Source of the DNA: Candidatus Accumulibacter affinis
Lineage (GTDB): Bacteria > Pseudomonadota > Gammaproteobacteria > Burkholderiales > Rhodocyclaceae
Assembly: GCA_016713625.1 (NCBI GenBank)
Contig: JADJOT010000011.1
Coordinates: 310,001-374,000 of the forward strand
Reading direction: 5' to 3'
Length of the DNA stretch: 64,000 nt
In this document: positions 50,142 to 59,493 of the stretch, piece by piece
How positions within the stretch are numbered: position 1 is the stretch's first letter
How the letters are laid out: every line of letters starts with the position of its first letter
Notes under the pieces: generated by a model
Database searches by the model: none
The model's input: only the letters and a program-made list of their open reading frames with translations
Told to the model about the DNA's origin: nothing
Position numbers and translations under genes: made by a program

Positions 50142-50480
50142 ATGACGACGACGCTCATCGCCAATCTCGAAAAACTGCTCGGCGGCCCTCGTGACGGCGC
50201 CTTGCTGCGCTATTCACTGGGCAACGAGTATCTCAAGGCCGGCAGTTTCGAGCAAGCCGCGATCCACCTGCGGGAAGCGGTCGAACGCGACGGCAGATAC
50301 TCGGCGGCCTGGAAACTGCTCGGCAAGGCACTCAACGAGAGCGGTCGCAGTGCCGAAGCGCTGGCCGCCTACGAACAGGGGATCGTCGTCGCGGAAGCCA
50401 GGGGTGACCTGCAGGCCGTCCGCGAGATGCGCGTTTTTGCCCGGCGGCTGCGCCGCCAGCTGCCCGCGGTAGAGCCCTGA
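50142..50480 (+). CDS. TPR repeat protein
   Basis: A 112-residue protein with two to three tetratricopeptide repeats (ALLRYSLGNEYLKAGSFEQA; AAWKLLGKALNESGRSAEA). The ATG at 50142 was chosen over an upstream in-frame start that would place a non-TPR tail within the ridA promoter area. No signal peptide. Likely a small scaffold protein; the partner is unknown. Confidence 0.82.
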   Translation: MTTTLIANLEKLLGGPRDGALLRYSLGNEYLKAGSFEQAAIHLREAVERDGRYSAAWKLLGKALNESGRSAEALAAYEQGIVVAEARGDLQAVREMRVFARRLRRQLPAVEP

Positions 50481-50484
50481 GCGA

Positions 50485-51162
50485 CTACGGTCGGCGTCCC
50501 TCGCCCGCCACGATCAGGCCATCGACCCCAAGAACCTTGAGTTTGCGGCGTGCCGCTTCGGCCTCAGCGGCAGTCTTGAAGGGCCCGATCTGCAGACGTG
50601 TCTCGACGCGTGCAGGGATCCCCTCCTGCAGGAGCTGGGCTTGCAGCTCTTCGGCCTGACGCCGGTCCGGCAACACGCCCGACTGCAGCAGGTGCCCGGA
50701 CGCCGCGCGCGACGGCTCGACCAGGACTTGCTCGACAGCCGGTGCGGCTGCAGCGCCGGGCGGCGCCGGCAAGGCGGGACTGGCGGGCAGCGAATCAGCC
50801 GCCGGTCGCACGGTTTCAATCGCCGCGCCACTGGCCTGTGCGGCGACCACCGTCCGCACCGGCACGTTGTCAACCAGTGGCGCGAGTCGCTCGAGTGGCT
50901 CGACGGCTTTCGCTGCCACCTTCCTGACCGCGACTGGCTGGGTGAACTGCGGACTGTCAAGCATCGCCTCATCGGGCGTACTCAGCTCATCAAGCAGCGT
51001 CAGCGCCGCCAGCAACACTAGCGCCAACAGCACGGCAGCACGCATCCGCCATTGCAGTTGCCGCCTGCGCGCGGCTTGCCGATCGATCATTGCGCCGGCC
51101 GTGCCAAGCAGTGGCGAAACCGGCGGGGAACAGGTCCGCCGGCGCTGCAGTCGACGCAGCAC
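50485..51162 (-). CDS. SPOR domain-containing membrane protein
   Basis: Up to 225 residues; ATG at 51090 (MIDRQAARRRQLQ) is an equally likely start. One membrane helix (MRAAVLLALVLLAALTLL) is followed by an Ala/Pro-rich linker and a C-terminal SPOR domain (SGHLLQSGVLPDRRQAEELQ ... VETRLQIGPFKTAAEAEAA). SPOR domains bind denuded septal peptidoglycan, so a cell-division or envelope role is expected. It lies just downstream of the DUF2802 gene. Confidence 0.82.
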   Translation of the reverse strand: MLRRLQRRRTCSPPVSPLLGTAGAMIDRQAARRRQLQWRMRAAVLLALVLLAALTLLDELSTPDEAMLDSPQFTQPVAVRKVAAKAVEPLERLAPLVDNVPVRTVVAAQASGAAIETVRPAADSLPASPALPAPPGAAAAPAVEQVLVEPSRAASGHLLQSGVLPDRRQAEELQAQLLQEGIPARVETRLQIGPFKTAAEAEAARRKLKVLGVDGLIVAGEGRRP

Positions 51163-51183
51163 GGCGCTGACCAGGCGGTGCGT

Positions 51184-51798
51184 CTACAACCCCTCGCGGC
51201 GGTTGCGTGCCAACGCAACCACCAGGTCCGCCTCGGCGCGTGCAATTCCGCAGTGATGCGCGATGGCGGTGGCGTCCTGACCCTGGACGGCCATTTGCAT
51301 CGCATCGTTGTACAACGGTGAGGCATTTTGCGGTGATCCCGTCGAGTGCGCGGCCTGCTGTCGGAAATCTTCGCGCGCCGCCAACACTTCGGCACGCAGC
51401 TCGTCGACCTCACAGCGCAGTTGATAGAGTTCGTTCTGCATGGCATCGATCAGCGCCTGCCCGGGAATCTCCGGCGGCGGCTCGTTCCAGGCGAACGCCG
51501 GCTGCGCAGCATGGGTTTGCGCCTGTGCGTCAAGCGCGCCAGCAGCGGTCACCGGCTCGCTGGCTGGCGCCGCCGGCGCCAGGGGCTCTGCTACCGCAAG
51601 GGCTGCCACCGCCGCCGGTCCCTGGATCGCGCTGTATGCGGCAACCGCCGACTGCGCCGCCAGCGGCGGCATTGCCGCGAACCCGTGCTGCAGGCGCCGC
51701 ATGCGCAGATAGAGGACGACGATGTAAACGATCAGCAACCCGATAATCGCAATCAGGCCTTCGCGCCAGCCCAGCCTTCCCCATAGATCGACATCCAT
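51184..51798 (-). CDS. DUF2802 family protein
   Basis: A 204-residue protein with an N-terminal membrane helix (LIAIIGLLIVYIVVLYL), an Ala/Pro-rich linker, a coiled-coil stretch (LIDAMQNELYQLRCEVDEL) and a C-terminal DUF2802 helix-turn-helix-like end (AMQMAVQGQDATAIAHHCGIARAEADLVVALARN). Function unknown. It is co-directional with the SPOR gene, 22 nt away. Confidence 0.8.
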   Translation of the reverse strand: MDVDLWGRLGWREGLIAIIGLLIVYIVVLYLRMRRLQHGFAAMPPLAAQSAVAAYSAIQGPAAVAALAVAEPLAPAAPASEPVTAAGALDAQAQTHAAQPAFAWNEPPPEIPGQALIDAMQNELYQLRCEVDELRAEVLAAREDFRQQAAHSTGSPQNASPLYNDAMQMAVQGQDATAIAHHCGIARAEADLVVALARNRREGL

Positions 51799-51909
51799 TG
51801 CGCGCCTTGTTGACCGTGTCCGGTGCGTATTATGCCAGACACTTCAGCGGCCTCAAGTCGCATCTTGCGGAGTTAACGCAGTGCGCAGCCGCGTAAGCGG
51901 GCCTTGCCC

Positions 51910-51936
51910 GGAGACCCGGACGCCACCCGGGTCTCC
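51910..51936 (-). terminator. Stem-loop after the second thiolase gene
   Basis: GGAGACCCGG (51910-51919) pairs perfectly with CCGGGTCTCC (51927-51936), immediately after the thiolase stop codon. There is no U-tract, so termination is likely but not canonical. Confidence 0.5.
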
Positions 51937-51944
51937 CAGACAGC

Positions 51945-53147
51945 TTACTGGATCGCTTCGAACAGCCCCGCTGCGCCCATGCCAGTGCCGATACACATGC
52001 TCACCATGCCGTAGCGCTGGCGGGTGCGCTGCATCCCGTGCACCAGGGTGGCCGTGCGGATCGCGCCGGTGGCGCCCAGTGGGTGGCCGAGAGCGATGGC
52101 GCCACCCAGGGGGTTGACCTTGGCCGGATCAAGCTCAAGCGTTCGCATTACGGCCAGCGCCTGCGCGGCAAAGGCCTCGTTCAGCTCGAACCAGTCGACC
52201 TCGTCCTGGGTGATTCCCGCCTGCTTGAGCACGCGCGGAATCGCCTCAACCGGGCCGATGCCCATGATCTCGGGTGCCACGCCAGCCACCGAGAAACCGG
52301 CAAAGCGCGCCAGCGGCTGCAGGTGGAACTGCTTGAGGATCTTTTCCGAGACCACCAGCACGGCAGCGGCACCGTCGGACATCTGCGAGCTGTTGCCGGC
52401 AGTGACTGAACCACGCGCGGCAAACACTGGCCGCAACCTGGCAAGGCCTTCGATGCTGCTGTCCGAGCGCGGCCCCTCGTCGTTCTCGGCAAGGTACTCC
52501 TTGACCATCACTTCGCCGCTGCGCAGGTTCGGCACCCGCGCCTTGACCGCGTAGGGCGAAATCTCGGCCTTGAAGTGGCCCGCAGCGATGGCTGCACAAG
52601 CTTTCTGGTTCGAGGCGACGGCGAATGCGTCCTGGTCCTCGCGCGAGATCTTCCACTGCGCGGCGACTTTCTCAGCGGTGATACCCATCCCGAATCCGAT
52701 GGCGTAGTTCTCTTCCTTCTCGAAGATGGCGGGGTTCATCGCGATCTTGTTGCCGGTCATCTGGTTCATCAGTGACATCGTTTCGGTACCGGCAGCGATC
52801 ATCACGTCGGCTTCACCGAGGCGAATGCGATCAGCGGCCATCGCCACCGTCTGCAGGCCGGACGCGCAGAAGCGGTTGACGGTGACCCCGGGAACCGTGT
52901 TGGGCATTCCGGCCAGCAACAGGCCGATGCGCGCGACGTTCATTCCCTGCTCGGCTTCCGGCATCGCGCAGCCGACAATCACGTCCGCGACCAGCGCCGG
53001 GTCAAGCCCCGGCGCCTGCGCCATCACCGACCGGATGGCGTGCGCCAGCATGTCGTCCGGGCGAACGTGGCCCAACATGCCCTTGCGTCTGCCGACCGGC
53101 AGGCGGGTGGCGGCGACAATGTAGGCGTCCTGAATCTGTTTGCTCAT
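51945..53147 (-). CDS. Acetyl-CoA C-acyltransferase (thiolase, beta-oxidation)
   Basis: A 400-residue FadA-type thiolase. The nucleophilic Cys94 lies in NRFCASGLQT; GGAIALGHPLGATGA carries the active-site His and SMCIGTGMGA the second Cys. It releases acetyl-CoA from 3-ketoacyl-CoA. It follows the FadN-like gene by 20 nt and shares its promoter at ~55640-55666. Confidence 0.93.
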   Translation of the reverse strand: MSKQIQDAYIVAATRLPVGRRKGMLGHVRPDDMLAHAIRSVMAQAPGLDPALVADVIVGCAMPEAEQGMNVARIGLLLAGMPNTVPGVTVNRFCASGLQTVAMAADRIRLGEADVMIAAGTETMSLMNQMTGNKIAMNPAIFEKEENYAIGFGMGITAEKVAAQWKISREDQDAFAVASNQKACAAIAAGHFKAEISPYAVKARVPNLRSGEVMVKEYLAENDEGPRSDSSIEGLARLRPVFAARGSVTAGNSSQMSDGAAAVLVVSEKILKQFHLQPLARFAGFSVAGVAPEIMGIGPVEAIPRVLKQAGITQDEVDWFELNEAFAAQALAVMRTLELDPAKVNPLGGAIALGHPLGATGAIRTATLVHGMQRTRQRYGMVSMCIGTGMGAAGLFEAIQ

Positions 53148-53167
53148 GATCTGTTCTCCTTGCTCGC

Positions 53168-55555
53168 TCAGTTACGCAGCGGCTTGCCGGTTTCCAGCAG
53201 GTGCTGGATACGCTGCTGGGTTTTCTGGTTCTTCAGCAGTTCGACGAAGAGCTTGCGCTCGACGGTCAGCAACCACTGCTCATCCACCAGTGATCCGGTC
53301 TCGATGTCGCCGCCGCACAGGGCAGTCGCCGCAGCCTTGGCCACCGCATAGTCGTGCGCCGAAATCATGCCGCCTTCCTTCATGTTGGCGAGCATCATTT
53401 CGCAGTTGGCGATACCGGTGCGGCCGGCCACCTTGACCCCGCGCGGCGACAGGCACGGGTAATAGCCGGATTCGGCCAGACCGCGGGCTTCACGCAGCGC
53501 CACGTAGAGCAGCTCGTTGGCGTTGAAGACGATCTTGTCCGACTCGACGGCAAAACCAAGTTCCCTGGCCTGCGCACCGCTCTTCGACACCGTCGCCATG
53601 GCGATGGTCATGAAAACCGGCTGGATGAACTCGAACGGGTCGTTGCCGCCGGTCTTTGCCGCGTGCTGCGCGGCGCGGATGGCGAACTCCTTGCAGCCAC
53701 CACCCGCGGGGATCAGTCCGACACCCGCTTCGACCAGGCCGATGTAGCTTTCGAGCGCGATCACCCGCCTGGCAGCGTGCATCAGGAACTCGCAACCACC
53801 GCCCAAAGCCATCCCCTGCACCGCCGCGATTACCGGCACCTTGGCATACTTGAGGCACATCGACGCGTTCTGAAACTCGGCGACGTATTGCTCGAGCAGT
53901 TCGAACTCGCCGGCGGCAATCGCCTCGGTGACTTCCTTGAGGTTGGCGCCAAAGGCAAACGGCGACTCATGCCACAGCACCAGGCCCTGGTAGTCGGCTT
54001 CGGCACGTGCCACCGCTTCCTGCATACCGATGATCACGTCACGGCCCAGGGTGTGGTTGCGCGACTTGATGCTGACGATGGCGATTCCCTCGTCGATCTG
54101 CGGCAGCGTCCACAGGCGTACGCCTTCGTTCTCCCAGACGGTGTTGCCGGCGACCGCCTTTTCGCCCAGCACCCGCTCAGGAAAGATCTGGCGCTGATAG
54201 ACCGGCAAGGTTGAACGTGGCCGATAGGCGTCGGCGGTTGCCGAATATGAACCCTGCGCGCCATGCACGCCTTCCTTCGCAACACGGCCAAAAACCCAGG
54301 CCGGCAGCGCTGCCGAACACATCGCCTGGCCAGCGTCGATGTCAGCCTGGATGGCTTCGGCAATCGCCTGCCAGCCGGCAGCCTGCCAGCTCTCGAACGG
54401 ACCCTGCGACCAGCCGAAGCCCCAGCGCATCGCGAAGTCGACATCGCGGGCGTTGTCAGCAATGTCGGCAAGGTGGAAAGCGGCGTAATGGAAGATGTCG
54501 CGGAAGATCGCCCAGAGGAACTGCGCCTGCGGATGCCCGCTGGCGCGCAGCTGGGCGAATTTCTCGGCCGGATTGCGGTTCTTGAGGATCGCCAGCACAC
54601 CCGGATCGATGTCTGCCGCGGTATCACGGTAGTCCTGGGCCGCCAGGTCGAGTACCTTGATCGCCCGGCCATCCTTGCGAAAAATGCCGCAGCGCGTCTT
54701 CTGACCGAGCGCGCCCTTGCCGATCAGCGCGGTCAACCACGCCGGGACGCCGTAGTAGCCATGCCAGGGATCGTTCGGCAGGGTGTCCTGCATGGTCTTG
54801 ATGACATGCGCCAGGGTGTCGAGACCGACGACGTCGGCGGTGCGATAGGTGGCGCTCTTCGGGCGCCCGATGATCGGACCGGTCAGCGAGTCTACGACGT
54901 CGAAACCGAGACCCAGACGTTGCGTGTGATGCATCACTGCGAGCATCGAGAAGACACCGACGCGATTGGCGACGAAGTTCGGCGTATCCAGCGCGCGCAC
55001 GATCCCCTTGCCAAGGCGCGAAACCAGCCACGATTCGAGGTTGTCGAGCAGCGCGGGATCGGTGGTCCGGGTCGCGATCAGCTCGACCAGATGCATGTAA
55101 CGCGGCGGGTTGAAAAAGTGGATGCCGCAGAAGCGCGAACGCAAGGCTTCCGGCAGCCCTTCCGAGAGGCGGTTGATCGACAGACCCGAGGTGTTCGAGG
55201 CGATGATCGCGTCGGGTGAAACGAAGGGCGCGATCTTGCGGTACAGATCGTCTTTCCACTCGGTTTTCTCGGCGATCGCCTCGATGATCAGATCGCAATC
55301 CCTGAGCAGCTCGAGGTGCTGCGAATAGTTGGCGGCGTCGATGTAGCTGACGCGATCCTTCGTCGCCAGCGGCGAGGGCTCAAGCTTTTTGAGCGCGTCG
55401 ATGGCTTTTTTCACGATCCCGTTGGGATCGCCTTCCTTGGCCGGCAGGTCGAAAAGTACCACCGGCACTTCGGCATTCGCGAGGTGCGCGGCAATCTGCG
55501 CGCCCATCACGCCCGCTCCGAGTACGGCGGCCTTGCGTACGATGAAGTTGCTCAA
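53168..55555 (-). CDS. 3-hydroxyacyl-CoA dehydrogenase / enoyl-CoA hydratase (FadN-like order)
   Basis: A 795-residue bifunctional enzyme. The NAD-binding dehydrogenase comes first (AAVLGAGVMGAQIAAHLA, ~8-25), followed by its C-terminal domain, and the enoyl-CoA hydratase/isomerase lies at the C-terminus (VPVIAAVQGMALGGGCEFLMHAARR, ~590-615). This order is that of FadN rather than FadB/FadJ. It carries out hydration and NAD-dependent oxidation of acyl-CoAs together with the next-gene thiolase. A consensus promoter with an overlapping palindrome lies upstream. Confidence 0.92.
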   Translation of the reverse strand: MSNFIVRKAAVLGAGVMGAQIAAHLANAEVPVVLFDLPAKEGDPNGIVKKAIDALKKLEPSPLATKDRVSYIDAANYSQHLELLRDCDLIIEAIAEKTEWKDDLYRKIAPFVSPDAIIASNTSGLSINRLSEGLPEALRSRFCGIHFFNPPRYMHLVELIATRTTDPALLDNLESWLVSRLGKGIVRALDTPNFVANRVGVFSMLAVMHHTQRLGLGFDVVDSLTGPIIGRPKSATYRTADVVGLDTLAHVIKTMQDTLPNDPWHGYYGVPAWLTALIGKGALGQKTRCGIFRKDGRAIKVLDLAAQDYRDTAADIDPGVLAILKNRNPAEKFAQLRASGHPQAQFLWAIFRDIFHYAAFHLADIADNARDVDFAMRWGFGWSQGPFESWQAAGWQAIAEAIQADIDAGQAMCSAALPAWVFGRVAKEGVHGAQGSYSATADAYRPRSTLPVYQRQIFPERVLGEKAVAGNTVWENEGVRLWTLPQIDEGIAIVSIKSRNHTLGRDVIIGMQEAVARAEADYQGLVLWHESPFAFGANLKEVTEAIAAGEFELLEQYVAEFQNASMCLKYAKVPVIAAVQGMALGGGCEFLMHAARRVIALESYIGLVEAGVGLIPAGGGCKEFAIRAAQHAAKTGGNDPFEFIQPVFMTIAMATVSKSGAQARELGFAVESDKIVFNANELLYVALREARGLAESGYYPCLSPRGVKVAGRTGIANCEMMLANMKEGGMISAHDYAVAKAAATALCGGDIETGSLVDEQWLLTVERKLFVELLKNQKTQQRIQHLLETGKPLRN

Positions 55556-55622
55556 GCTGTTCTCCTTGTCTGGGTGGACTACGCTCGCCGGGAAACCCCG
55601 CCGCGGCTCTGCACGAAGCCGC

Positions 55623-55638
55623 TCAAACGAACGTTTGA
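55623..55638. promoter_or_regulatory. TetR-type operator palindrome
   Basis: TCAAACG-AA-CGTTTGA, a perfect 7-bp inverted repeat, lies directly after the -10 box of the FadN-like promoter and would cover the transcription start. TetR-family repressors of fatty-acid degradation bind sites of this size; the TetR gene at the right edge of the window is a candidate binder. Confidence 0.6.
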
Positions 55639-55666
55639 ATTATACGCCATCCAGAAGCAGCGTCAA
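55639..55666 (-). promoter_or_regulatory. Sigma70 promoter of the FadN-like/thiolase operon
   Basis: Minus-strand TTGACG (55666-55661) and a perfect TATAAT (55644-55639) with a 16-bp spacer, about 85 nt upstream of the ATG at 55555. Confidence 0.75.
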
Positions 55667-55705
55667 CAGCAGTCGAGGCACATCACCGAGTGCCGATGTC
55701 AGGCG

Positions 55706-55734
55706 AAAAAAAAGCCCCGGAATCCGGGGCTTTT
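55706..55734 (-). terminator. Rho-independent terminator of the fadL operon
   Basis: A perfect GC-rich stem AAAAGCCCCGGA/TCCGGGGCTTTT followed on the minus strand by eight T. It lies 17 nt after the fadL stop and separates the two fatty-acid operons. Confidence 0.93.
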
Positions 55735-55750
55735 GCCTGCTGCGCTGCAA

Positions 55751-57055
55751 TCAGAAGGCGATCGAGTACTGGCCACCAACGATCCAGACGCCGGAACCAT
55801 TGTAGTCGCCCTTCAGTCGACCCGAGGCGGGGCCCTCGTAGTGGTCGATGCTGGAACCCTGGATATACTCATACATCAAGCCTACCTCCAGCCGCTGATT
55901 CTTTTCTGGCTTCCACTCCGCTCCCGTCGCCCACCAGATGCGATCGTTGTCCGGGAGCGAGGCCAGCCGCGTCTGCGAATTCTTGACCGGCGACTTGTCA
56001 TAGGCGACACCGAACATGAATTTCAGCGCATCGCTGTACATGTAATTGGCACCGAGCGCGACACGGTAGGTATTCTCGAACAACGCCGGCAAGGACAGCA
56101 GGAGTCTGCCGCTCCTCAAGCCGTTGGTGTGATCGACATCGATGTGCTGGATCGAATCCCAACCCATCCAAGAAACGTCGCCGAGCAACTCCCATTGATC
56201 GCTGAGCTTCTGCGCCACGCTCAGAATCGCCATGGCCGGCAGTTCGACATCAGCCTCGACGTTACTCTGTACACCACTCAGGACGGCGCCCAGGTAAACC
56301 TGGTTTGCTCCCGGCCAGCCATCACTCTTCAGCGTGTTCGAACCGTCGGTGTTGTACTTGATCGACGAGCGATACGAGAGACCGACTTTCGTCGCTGGCG
56401 AGGGCGTGAACAGGACGCCGATGTTCCAGCCCCAGGCATCGTCCTCGAGGTTCACATGCGCTGTCACCCCGGCAGCGCCCGGCGTTATCGCCAGGCGCTT
56501 GTAGTAATCCGCCTCGATCTTCTGCCAGCTCACGCCGCCACCGATCGAGAACATGTCATTGACGCGAAAGGCTATCGAGGGATTGATGTTGATCGTCTTG
56601 ATATCAAACTCGTTCGACTGCGCGCTACCCTTCCACGGATCGTCGTACTTGGTCGACTGGCCAAAAGGAGCACCGACGCCGATACCCACATATAGATCCT
56701 TTGTCAGCGCCCAGGACAGATAGCCATTCGGGATCGCAGCCCAGCTCCCCGAATCGCCACCGTCACCGAACAGCCTGAAAACCCCCACCTGGGAACCCTC
56801 GTCGTCGAATTTGAAGACGGGCCGCCCAAGGTACAAACCGCCAGAGGCTTCACGTGCCTGCAGCTGCGTCATCCCGGCCGGATTGTAATAGATCGTGCTG
56901 GCGTCGCTCGACTTCGCTGCCGAGCCGGCCCAGGCATTGCCCATACCACTGCCCTGCGAAAACAGCGAAAAACCTGCTGCGGCTGCGGCACCCGAAAACC
57001 CGGCCAGCAACAGCGCCGGAATCACCTTCAGCGAAACTTTTTGTGACATGGTCAA
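55751..57055 (-). CDS. fadL: OmpP1/FadL-family outer-membrane long-chain fatty acid transporter
   Basis: A 434-residue outer-membrane beta-barrel with a signal peptide (LKVIPALLLAGFSGAAAAAG) and the FadL hatch signature AGSAAKSSDASTIYYNPAGMTQL (~43-65). The C-terminus ends in an aromatic barrel strand (VGGQYSIAF). It takes up long-chain fatty acids or hydrophobic compounds. It is the last gene of the tetR-fadE operon and has a strong terminator; a GGGGGAG site precedes the ATG. Confidence 0.93.
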   Translation of the reverse strand: MTMSQKVSLKVIPALLLAGFSGAAAAAGFSLFSQGSGMGNAWAGSAAKSSDASTIYYNPAGMTQLQAREASGGLYLGRPVFKFDDEGSQVGVFRLFGDGGDSGSWAAIPNGYLSWALTKDLYVGIGVGAPFGQSTKYDDPWKGSAQSNEFDIKTININPSIAFRVNDMFSIGGGVSWQKIEADYYKRLAITPGAAGVTAHVNLEDDAWGWNIGVLFTPSPATKVGLSYRSSIKYNTDGSNTLKSDGWPGANQVYLGAVLSGVQSNVEADVELPAMAILSVAQKLSDQWELLGDVSWMGWDSIQHIDVDHTNGLRSGRLLLSLPALFENTYRVALGANYMYSDALKFMFGVAYDKSPVKNSQTRLASLPDNDRIWWATGAEWKPEKNQRLEVGLMYEYIQGSSIDHYEGPASGRLKGDYNGSGVWIVGGQYSIAF

Positions 57056-57150
57056 CTCCCCCTAGGATGTGATCTGTTCGTAGCTTTTTCGCCACGCGCA
57101 ATAGCAATTTGCCACGCTATGCTAAGACCACTGTCCATAAAAATCGCTGA

Positions 57151-57549
57151 TTATTGAGGGGTTGGCAGCTCGCGCTTCTCTCCATGTTGGTTAATTGCAA
57201 CATAGGTAAGCTCCGCTTCGGTAACCTTGACGGTGATCGGCTGCGCCGGGTGGCGTTCGGCGTAGACCTCGACCCTGACCTTGATCGAGGTGCGACCGGT
57301 TGCGACGACCTCGGCAAAGAAACTGACGACATCGCCGACCGAAACCGGCTGCTTGAAGAGGAAGGAATTGACCGCCACCGTGGTGACGCGGCCGCGCGCG
57401 CGCCGCATCGCCGGAATCGCTCCGGCGACGTCGACCTGCGCCATGATCCAGCCGCCAAAGACGTCGCCTTGCGGATTGACTTCGGAAGGCATCGGCATGA
57501 CGCGCAGGACCGGGTGTTTGTCCGGCAGCTCGGTGATGGTGTCAGGCAT
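57151..57549 (-). CDS. Acyl-CoA thioesterase (YciA-like hotdog)
   Basis: A 132-residue hotdog-fold thioesterase (MPSEVNPQGDVFGGWIMAQVD, NSFLFKQPVSVGDVVSFFAEV). It hydrolyses acyl-CoAs and may balance the CoA pool during beta-oxidation. The ATG overlaps the upstream dehydrogenase gene by 8 nt. Confidence 0.9.
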   Translation of the reverse strand: MPDTITELPDKHPVLRVMPMPSEVNPQGDVFGGWIMAQVDVAGAIPAMRRARGRVTTVAVNSFLFKQPVSVGDVVSFFAEVVATGRTSIKVRVEVYAERHPAQPITVKVTEAELTYVAINQHGEKRELPTPQ

Positions 57550-59470
57550 GCAGACTCCTCAGGTAGTTGATCGGGCCGCCGGTGAAGGGTGCGAAACCGG
57601 TACCGAAGATCACTCCGGCGTCAGCCAGATCGGCATCGGCAACGATGCCGTCGGCGACCAGTTGTTCGCTGCGGTCAAGCAGGGGCTTCACCAGGCGTGC
57701 GGCGAGACCGGCCGGGACCGTCCCCGCCGGGGCCTTGGTCGGGCGGCCGCCAGGATAATCGTAGAAGCCCCGGCCCGATTTCTTGCCCAGGTGGCCGGCA
57801 GTAAAACGTTCCAGCAGACACTTCGGCGGCTCGGCGGCAGAACCGGCAAGGCTCTTGCCGGCGGCCATCGCGACGTCGAGTCCGACCATGTCGATCAGCT
57901 CGATCGGCCCCATCGGCATGCCGAAGGCCAGCATGGCCTCATCGATGGTTTCCGGCGCAATTCCTTCATCGACCGCGCGCATCGCTTCGAGCATGTACGG
58001 CCCGAGGACGGCGTTGACCAGGAAGCCGGGCGCGCTCTTCACCGGCAGCGGCAGGCGGTCGATCTGTTTGACGAAGGCAGTACCACGTTGCAGCATTTCG
58101 GGGTCGGCACCGTCGGCGGCAACGACTTCCACCAGCGGCATCTTCGCCACCGGGTTGAAGAAGTGGATGCCGATCAGTCGTCCCGGCCTCGCCAGCACCG
58201 CCTGCAGATCTTCTATACGCAGGCTCGAGGTATTGGTCGCCAGCACCGCATCGGGCTTGATCATGGTTTCGAGCTTGCGCAGCAGCGCGTGCTTGGCTTC
58301 GAGGTTCTCGAAGATCGCCTCGATCACCACATCGGCCTGGCGTGCGCCGTGCCCTTGCGGATCGGGAATCAGCCGGTCCATGACCTTGCGCAGCTCGCGC
58401 TTGTCCCGGATGCGCTGGCTCCAGGACGCATAGGCCCGCTGCAGCGCCGGGGCGATACGCTCCATCCCCTGGTCCTGCAGGGTCACGGTCAGCCCGCGCA
58501 ACGCGCACCAGGCGGCGATGTCGCCACCCATGACCCCGGCACCGACCACGTGTACGTGCCTGGCCTGGAAACTGCCCGCCTTGCCGAAACCCTTGAGGCG
58601 CTCCTGCAGAAAGAAGACGCGTAGCAGATTGCGCGCCGTCGGCGAACGCACGATGCTGTCGATCAAGCCGGGCGCGGCCAGCGCGTTGCCGTGATGATGC
58701 GCCCAGATGTCGATAATCGCGTAGGGCGCCGGGTAGTGTTCGCGGCGGGCACGCCGGGCGACCTGTTTGGTTGCGCCACGAGCCACGATGCCCTTCAGCG
58801 GGCCATTGAGCAGGCGCTGCAATAGGGGCAGACGGCGGCGCGGCTGATTGGCCAGCACCAGCAGGGCGGCGGCGCGGTCCATCACGCGCGGCGGCACACA
58901 ATCGTCGGCAAGCCCCAGGCGCCTGGCCTTTTTGGCATCGATCGTCTTGCCGGTCAGCATCATGTCCAGCGCCGCCTGCGCACCGATCCGCTGCGGCAAG
59001 CGCAACATGCCGCCCCAGCCCGGGACAATGCCCAGCATGACTTCGGGCAACCCCATGCGGGTCGACGGCTCGTCGACCGCCAGCAGGTAGCGACACGCCA
59101 GCGCCAGCTCGAGGCCACCGCCGAGGCAGTGGCCGCGCACCAGCGCCAGCGTCGGATACGCGACGCCAGCCAGGCGATTGAAGAGCTGCCAGCCGCGCGA
59201 CACCAGATCGACCGCTTGCTCGGGAGTATCGAGCCGGGTGAACTCTTGTATGTCGGCTCCGGCGATGAAGCCCGCTGGCTTGCCGGAACGGAAGATCAGC
59301 CCCTTGGGTGGGCAGCAGTCGAACTGATCGAGAATCGCTGCCAGTTCGTTCATCACGGCGCTTGAAAGCGAGTTCGTCGATTCACCGGCCTTGTCCAGCG
59401 TTACCCAGGCGAGGCCTTCGCCATCGACCTCGGTCCGCCAGTGCTGGAAGCTAATGTCGTTCATGTTCAT
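57542..59470 (-). CDS. Enoyl-CoA hydratase / 3-hydroxyacyl-CoA dehydrogenase (FadB/FadJ type)
   Basis: A 642-residue multifunctional enzyme with the hydratase first (ALVRGHCLGGGLELALACRY, ~108-127) and then the dehydrogenase (VVGAGVMGGDIAAWCALRG, ~312-330; MIKPDAVLATNTSSL). This is the classic FadB/FadJ order but ~70 residues shorter than usual. ATG at 59470 or 59464. It sits 23 nt after the thiolase and overlaps the thioesterase. Confidence 0.93.
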   Translation of the reverse strand: MNMNDISFQHWRTEVDGEGLAWVTLDKAGESTNSLSSAVMNELAAILDQFDCCPPKGLIFRSGKPAGFIAGADIQEFTRLDTPEQAVDLVSRGWQLFNRLAGVAYPTLALVRGHCLGGGLELALACRYLLAVDEPSTRMGLPEVMLGIVPGWGGMLRLPQRIGAQAALDMMLTGKTIDAKKARRLGLADDCVPPRVMDRAAALLVLANQPRRRLPLLQRLLNGPLKGIVARGATKQVARRARREHYPAPYAIIDIWAHHHGNALAAPGLIDSIVRSPTARNLLRVFFLQERLKGFGKAGSFQARHVHVVGAGVMGGDIAAWCALRGLTVTLQDQGMERIAPALQRAYASWSQRIRDKRELRKVMDRLIPDPQGHGARQADVVIEAIFENLEAKHALLRKLETMIKPDAVLATNTSSLRIEDLQAVLARPGRLIGIHFFNPVAKMPLVEVVAADGADPEMLQRGTAFVKQIDRLPLPVKSAPGFLVNAVLGPYMLEAMRAVDEGIAPETIDEAMLAFGMPMGPIELIDMVGLDVAMAAGKSLAGSAAEPPKCLLERFTAGHLGKKSGRGFYDYPGGRPTKAPAGTVPAGLAARLVKPLLDRSEQLVADGIVADADLADAGVIFGTGFAPFTGGPINYLRSLHA

Positions 59471-59493
59471 GGATTTTCCTGTCCTGCCTGTTG

